Below, piece after piece: positions 60,166 through 64,000 of a stretch of DNA of 64,000 nt (its first letter is position 1; each line of letters starts with the position of its first letter). The DNA comes from Tricholoma matsutake. Lineage: Eukaryota; Basidiomycota; Agaricomycetes; Agaricales; Tricholomataceae. The position numbers were made by a program, and so were the translations under genes. Under the pieces are notes generated by a model, which was not told where the DNA came from, did no database searches, and worked only from the letters and a program-made list of their open reading frames with translations. The stretch is from positions 4,216,001 through 4,280,000 of the forward strand of contig AP026546.1 in the NCBI GenBank assembly GCA_026075535.2, read 5' to 3'.

Positions 60166-60175
60166 CCCCCTCTCT
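60166..60175 (-). other. Gypsy polypurine tract
   Basis: AGAGAGGGGG on the minus strand immediately before the LTR, overlapping the polyprotein stop codon. Confidence 0.75.
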
Positions 60176-63100
60176 AAGATGCATCGCCCCGATGCATTCG
60201 AAATCGTATACGACCAAAGTCCGTGACTTGAATGCGACGCAGTGCAGCAGTGTGCCGTCGGTGGAATTCCTTGATTAACCGAGGGGCATTTACATCAGAC
60301 TCTTCGACCCATGAGTTCTCCTCATACCCATAACCCTTCCAATGTACCAAATACTGGAGTTTTCCTCGATGCAAACGACTGTCCAAGATTGACTCGACTT
60401 CATATTGGGGTTCTCCCTCGATCACTGTAGGTGGTGGTGGTGGGTGTGAATGGCATCCCGGGAATGGATCTGGGGGAGCTGGAAGCAATTTGATGACATG
60501 GAAGACGGGATGGAGTCTGGACATGGAGGCTGGGAGGCGTAGACGATAGGCATGTGTTCCAATGCACTTGACAATGGGGAAAGGTCCCAAGAAGCAATGA
60601 GCGAGTTTCTTGGATGGACGTGTAGTGGAGATGTCACTGGAGTCGAGATAAACTCGATCACCAACCTTGTACTGAGGGGTTGGGGAGTGGCGCTGGTTGT
60701 AAAATCGCGCCATGTCATCCTTCGCCTTTGCTAAGGCTGCCCTTGCCTCCTCCAAGCTATCCCTCATGCGTTCTGTGAACTCATTCACTGTCTCGATGTG
60801 TGAGGGAGTTTGGCGAGGTTCAAATCCCATGCGTGGATGTCGTCCAGTGTCTAAGAGGAAAGGGGTCTGTTGAGTGGAAGCATGGACATGGTTGTTGTAC
60901 CCGAACTTGGCCAAAGGAAGGAGATCATCCCAATCGTCCTGGCGTTCATTGACAAAGAGGCGGATGTACTGCTCCAGTTCCTGGTTGACTCGCTCCATCT
61001 GGCCATCAGTTTGTGGGTGATAAGCAGTTGAAGCAAGGAGTTTGATCCCCAGGAGTCGGTACAGCTCACGAGTGAACTCTGCCATGAACTGAGGGCCACG
61101 ATCCGAGAGGAGGGCACCAGGAAGTCCATGTAATTTCCACACATGGTGGAGGTAGAGTCGAGCGGCACCTAGGGCACTGACAGTGGTGTGAGTGGGAATG
61201 AAGTGAGCGCGTTTTCCCACTGAGTCAACTGTGCACATCACCGCATCAAACCCGTTTGACTCTGGCAATTCCACCACAAAGTCGACGCTGACGACATCCC
61301 AACGACTCTCTGGAACAGGAAGAGGGTGTAGCTCACCAATAGGCTTGCGACGAGGGACCTTGGTGCGTAAGCAAAGGTCACAAGTGCGACAATACTGACC
61401 AATGAGCCATGACATTTGTGGCCACCAATAGTTCCGTGAGGTGAGCTCCAAGGTCTTCCAGCGTCCGGGGTGGCCAGCAATCTGTGAGTCATGGTGTTGG
61501 GATATGATGCGCCGGTGAAGGTCTGGGTCATTGGGAACATAGATGCGATCCCTGAAATACAACAAGTCCTCCTTTTCAGCCCACTCTGCTGCACGTAAGG
61601 AAAGGGTCGATCCCTTCCTCAGTTCTTTAACAGCTCGGGTGACAACATCCTCATGTAAACCGCTACAGTTTGCGCGACGAATGTCACGTAGAATGTCCCG
61701 CTCCTCGCCCTGGGGTGCGATGCCTTCCAGTGCCCGGATGGTGAACAGGTCTGGCTGCAACAGCACAATGTTTTGGTTGTCACCGCTGCCATCCCCATGG
61801 TCTGCACGTCGGGATAGGGCATCAGTCTTCCCCATGCTGCAACCCGGACGGTGGTGCAAGGAGAAGTCGAATCTAGATAGATACAGGGACCAACGAGCTT
61901 GACGACGGTTCAATTTCTTGGCCGTCATGAAGTACTCGAGGTTCTTGTGATCTGTCCAAATTTCTACCTTGTGTTGGGCACCCTTGAGGAAGTGTCACCA
62001 CTCCTCAAGCGCATGCATTATCGCCAACATCTCCTTGTCATGGATCTCGTAGTTTCTCTCTACAGCACTAAGGCTTTTGGAGTAGAACGCCACAGGATGC
62101 CACTTCTGGTCCTCCGGAGACTGCTGAGACAACACAGCGCCCGTCGCAAAGTCAGAACTGTCGGCTTCTACACGAAAAGGACGCGAATCATCAGCAAAGG
62201 TAAGGATCGGAGCGGAAGTGACCATCTCCTTAAGCTTTTCGAACGCCTCCTGTTGTGCATTATCCCACCTCCATGCCTCCTTTCCTGTCAAGTCGAACAG
62301 CGGTCGTGCATGATGTGAGAAATCCTTGATAAAACGCCGATAAAAATTGATGAAGCCCAGGAAAGACTGCACCTCCTTCTTGTTTGTGGGCGTCGGCCAA
62401 GCTGTGACCCCGTTTACCTTGATAGGATCCATCTCCACTTGACCCTCCGAGATAATCAGGCCGAGGTACTCGATCTTGGTCCTTTCGAACTCGCATTTGT
62501 CCTGACGAAGGTAGAGTTTGTACCATCGAAGTCGCTCTAGGATGAGGCGCGTGATGCGACGGTGCTCTTCAACCGTGCGAGTGAAGATGAGGATGTCGTC
62601 GAGATAGATGCAGACAACGCCTTCGAGGATGAGGTCATGGAAGATGTTGTTCATCATGGTCTGAAAGGTGGCAGGGCTATTAGTAAGGCCAAAGAACATG
62701 ACAAGCGGTTCAAAAAGACCACAGTTGGTACGAAAGGCTGCCTTCCACTCATCTCCCTCCTTTATCCTCACATTATTATAGCCCCAACGGACATCGAGCT
62801 TGGTGAAGTATTGGGCTCCACGGAGCTGGTTTACAAGTTCAGAGATGAGGGGTAGTGGGTAGCGATTTTTGACTGTGATGTTGTTGAGTCTTCTGTAGTC
62901 TTGAACCGGTCGAAGTGAGCCATCCTTCTTCTTGACAAAGAAAAAGGGAGAGGCCATGGGTGACTTCGATGGTCGAATACGTCCAGAGGCCAGGTGCTCG
63001 TTGATGAACTGGTCAAGCTGCCGTTGTTCTTCCGGAGAGAGAGGATAGACCTTGCAGGATGAAGGGGTTGCGCCGGGGGTGAGTTTGATCACATGATCCC

Positions 63101-64000
63101 ATGGCTTACGCGCAGGAAGAGAGTCGAATGACTCCTTGGAGAACACGTCTTCAAACTCATGGAGATGAGGGAGTAAGGAGTTAGTAGAGGATTTAGCAGC
63201 GTTGTTTTTGTGGAAGGCCTCGGCAAGGCGTTGGGATATGTTCGATGTGGCACACACCTCATGCGATGAGCGAATCGCAGTGTAGAAGATCCGATCACCC
63301 TCCTCCACTTCCTCTGGGTCCTCATCATCATCATCCGAGTCCGGCATTAGATCAGGAACCCCTTCCAATTCCACTTCAGGTATAGGCAGGGGTCCAGCAT
63401 GACACTTCTGAGTTCGTCGTATTGCCGCCTTCTGTCCACGATGTTCTTGCCTGGCTTCTGTGAAACATGTCCGACAGCGGGATGGACATTGGCTCATGGT
63501 AACCTCCCCGGTGCGCCAGTCAACCTCTGGGTTATGGTCTCGAAGCCATGGATATCCCAAAATCGCCTTTTGCTTTCCTAATTGAGTGACAGCAAAAAGG
63601 GCACGCTCACTATGATCTTTGTAACGGAGAACCAGGTCTGCAACCTCTCGGATGGCACCAGCTTCATTTGGGGATCCATCCACGTTATATACAGGTATTG
63701 GACGTGAGAGTGAGCGAGTATTTAGACGATGTTGTTGTACCAGATGGGAATCGATGAAGAGACCAGTCGCACCAGAGTCCAGGAGCGCAGAGACACCGAG
63801 TATCTGTCCAGTGTCGGTCGTCTGCAGTTCGATGGCTAGGTTTAAGGAATGTGCAGAGGGAGTGGATGCCACAATATACTTGCGTGGTAGTTTATGCTCC
63901 CATGATTTAATTTTGGGACGTGGAGTAGAAGGAGAGATGGGGAGAGCAGGTACGTCTTTAGCCAACTTCGAAGGGTCAGAGAGGGGAGCAGTCACAGAAA
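60174..64000 (-). pseudogene. Ty3/Gypsy chromovirus Pol polyprotein, one in-frame stop, 5' end outside the window
   Basis: One minus-strand frame from the right edge to 60174, open except for TGA at 61997-61995. The order is protease (LLDSGATGLFID), reverse transcriptase (VQDYRRLNNITVKNRYPLP, YLDDILIF), RNase H (EADSSDFATGAVLSQ, TDHKNLEYF), and integrase with H-H-C-C (HPGRWKTLE ... CRTCDLC). The integrase D, D and E are in VSVDFVVELP, LSDRGPQF and HPQTDGQMERVNQ. At the C-terminus is a chromodomain (YEVESILDSRLHRGKLQYLVHWKGY, in full at about 60400-60270), which steers insertion to marked chromatin in this group. The stop stands where the family reads EEWRHFL. Gag and the 5' LTR must lie beyond 64000. 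Confidence 0.92.

Overview
This window comes from a mushroom-forming basidiomycete (Agaricomycete). The evidence is short GT-AG introns of about 40-70 bases, an intron-rich SEC24, an ELYS-like nucleoporin gene, a FunK1-type kinase, and Agaricomycete-type repeats: a Plavaka/CACTA-like transposase, a Tad1-like LINE, hAT-derived miniature elements, a Copia element and a chromodomain Gypsy element. The species cannot be named from the sequence alone. No CRISPR array, rRNA or confident tRNA was seen.

Layout. A dual-specificity phosphatase gene (579-1419) opens the window. Positions 1420-36256 are almost wholly mobile-element territory. They hold a decayed, internally deleted Plavaka-like transposase (4167-6707), a TA-flanked miniature element (6933-7366), a broken FunK1 kinase (7446-9734) and an uncharacterised Agaricomycete gene (9966-13003) split by a hAT-type element that itself carries a 363-bp hairpin. 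A second hAT-type element follows (13293-14929). Next is a minus-strand LINE (about 16700-23880) split by a third hAT-type element (21535-22986). Last is a 12.2-kb DNA transposon (24030-36248) whose gene appears to join a Ulp1/C48 SUMO-type peptidase to a transposase-like protein. That transposon is cut by a 5.7-kb Copia element (28612-34303). Five insertions have readable target-site duplications, so the nesting order can be followed.

Positions 36900-55902 are the host-gene part. They hold a cysteine-rich RNase H gene (minus), a DUF6533-like membrane protein, SEC24 with an N-terminal WW domain (COPII coat), an ELYS-like nuclear pore protein, an RMND1/Sif2-type DUF155 membrane protein and a short ricin-B-type lectin. 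The 4.6 kb between the RNase H gene and the membrane protein gave no gene I can support.

Positions 55950-64000 turn repetitive again. There is a minus-strand protein built of IPGSP-type tandem repeats, diverging from a Zn-cluster plus coiled-coil protein by only about 86 bp. A chromovirus (Ty3/Gypsy with chromodomain) follows on the minus strand and runs off the right edge. Its LTR end appears to supply the stop codon of the Zn-cluster gene.

A theme links the repeats. The five differences between the two Copia LTRs, both target-duplication mismatches, and a series of TGA stops at conserved arginines in unrelated elements all read as CG to TG/CA changes. This is what deamination of methylated CpG would leave. 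The most novel-looking item is the Ulp1-peptidase/transposase element with 29-bp terminal inverted repeats and 8-bp target duplications.
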